Origin: Thalassovita autumnalis | Lineage (GTDB): Bacteria > Pseudomonadota > Alphaproteobacteria > Rhodobacterales > Rhodobacteraceae | Assembly: GCF_001458255.1 (NCBI RefSeq) | Contig: NZ_CYSB01000011.1 | Location: forward strand, 1 to 49,810 | Reading direction: 5' to 3' | DNA: 49,810 nucleotides | Shown here: one piece after another, positions 49,771 through 49,810 of the stretch | Position numbering within the stretch: position 1 is the first letter of the stretch | Layout: each line of letters begins with the position of its first letter | Translations under genes and position numbers: made by a program | Notes under the pieces: model-generated | What the model was told of the DNA's origin: nothing | Database searches by the model: none | Seen by the model: the letters and a program-made list of their open reading frames with translations, nothing else

Positions 49771-49810
49771 AGTGGTCCCAGAAAACTGGACAGTCAGCTA
49801 AGGTGTATCC
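49768..49810. mobile_element. End of an insertion sequence, IS3-family-like
   Basis: The last 43 bases start TGAAGTGGTCCC and continue AGAAAACTGGACAG, the form of terminal inverted repeats of many IS3-family elements (TG start, GG-CCC block, then AACTGGACA). The exact edge could be 49766 or 49768. Transposase genes and the other end lie outside the window. Confidence 0.72.

Overview
The window is GC-rich chromosomal DNA of an alphaproteobacterium, most likely a Rhodobacterales (Rhodobacter/Roseobacter group). Grounds for this are an iron-box-controlled hemP/imelysin operon, a NasS/NasT-controlled nitrate-assimilation operon of the kind studied in Paracoccus, a flagellar operon with the gene order of the R. 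sphaeroides fla1 system, and a CheA lacking its phosphotransfer domain, as in R. sphaeroides CheA4. No tRNA, rRNA, CRISPR array or replication origin was seen.

Layout. 1-220: tail of a membrane transporter gene, then a hairpin-rich spacer. 221-6216: a minus-strand iron/heme operon (60-aa protein, HemP, Cys/His-rich protein, imelysin, di-heme DUF1111 protein, imelysin fused to DUF1513) behind two tandem TGA-N9-TCA operators. 6308-9528: convergent mnmH and a flavoprotein-SelD fusion, together enough for 2-selenouridine in tRNA. 9619-23576: nitrate assimilation on the minus strand. NasT and NasS come first, then a leader with a strong terminator and hexaloop hairpins, then nrtA, nrtB, a double-ATPase nrtC/D, a globin, nirB, nirD, nasA and cysG. 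23733-27259: nadA-nadB-nadC for NAD synthesis. 27260-28171: a long spacer and one small membrane protein gene.

28172-42959 is one long minus-strand flagellar operon: a sigma-54 promoter, a FleT-like activator without a DNA-binding domain, then fliE-F-G-H-I-J-K-L-M-N-O-P-Q-R-flhB and a small membrane protein. 43256-49770 is a divergent chemotaxis cluster: an unknown 101-aa protein, cheA (P3-P4-P5 only), cheR, cheB, cheW, a soluble PAS-containing receptor and cheY. The cheY gene is cut off by an insertion sequence whose end closes the window.

How the genes work together: nitrate enters by NrtABCD, is reduced by NasA and then by siroheme-dependent NirBD (siroheme from CysG), and is sensed by NasS/NasT acting on the nrtA leader. 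The flagellar operon builds the basal body, switch and export gate. The che operon should control that motor, but it needs a separate HPt protein from elsewhere in the genome, and its local CheY is broken. No wholly new system is proved here. The best candidates for new biology are the HemP-coupled Cys/His protein and its small partner, the fused imelysin-DUF1513 gene, the unknown first gene of the che operon, and the RNA structures before nrtA, nasT and fliO.
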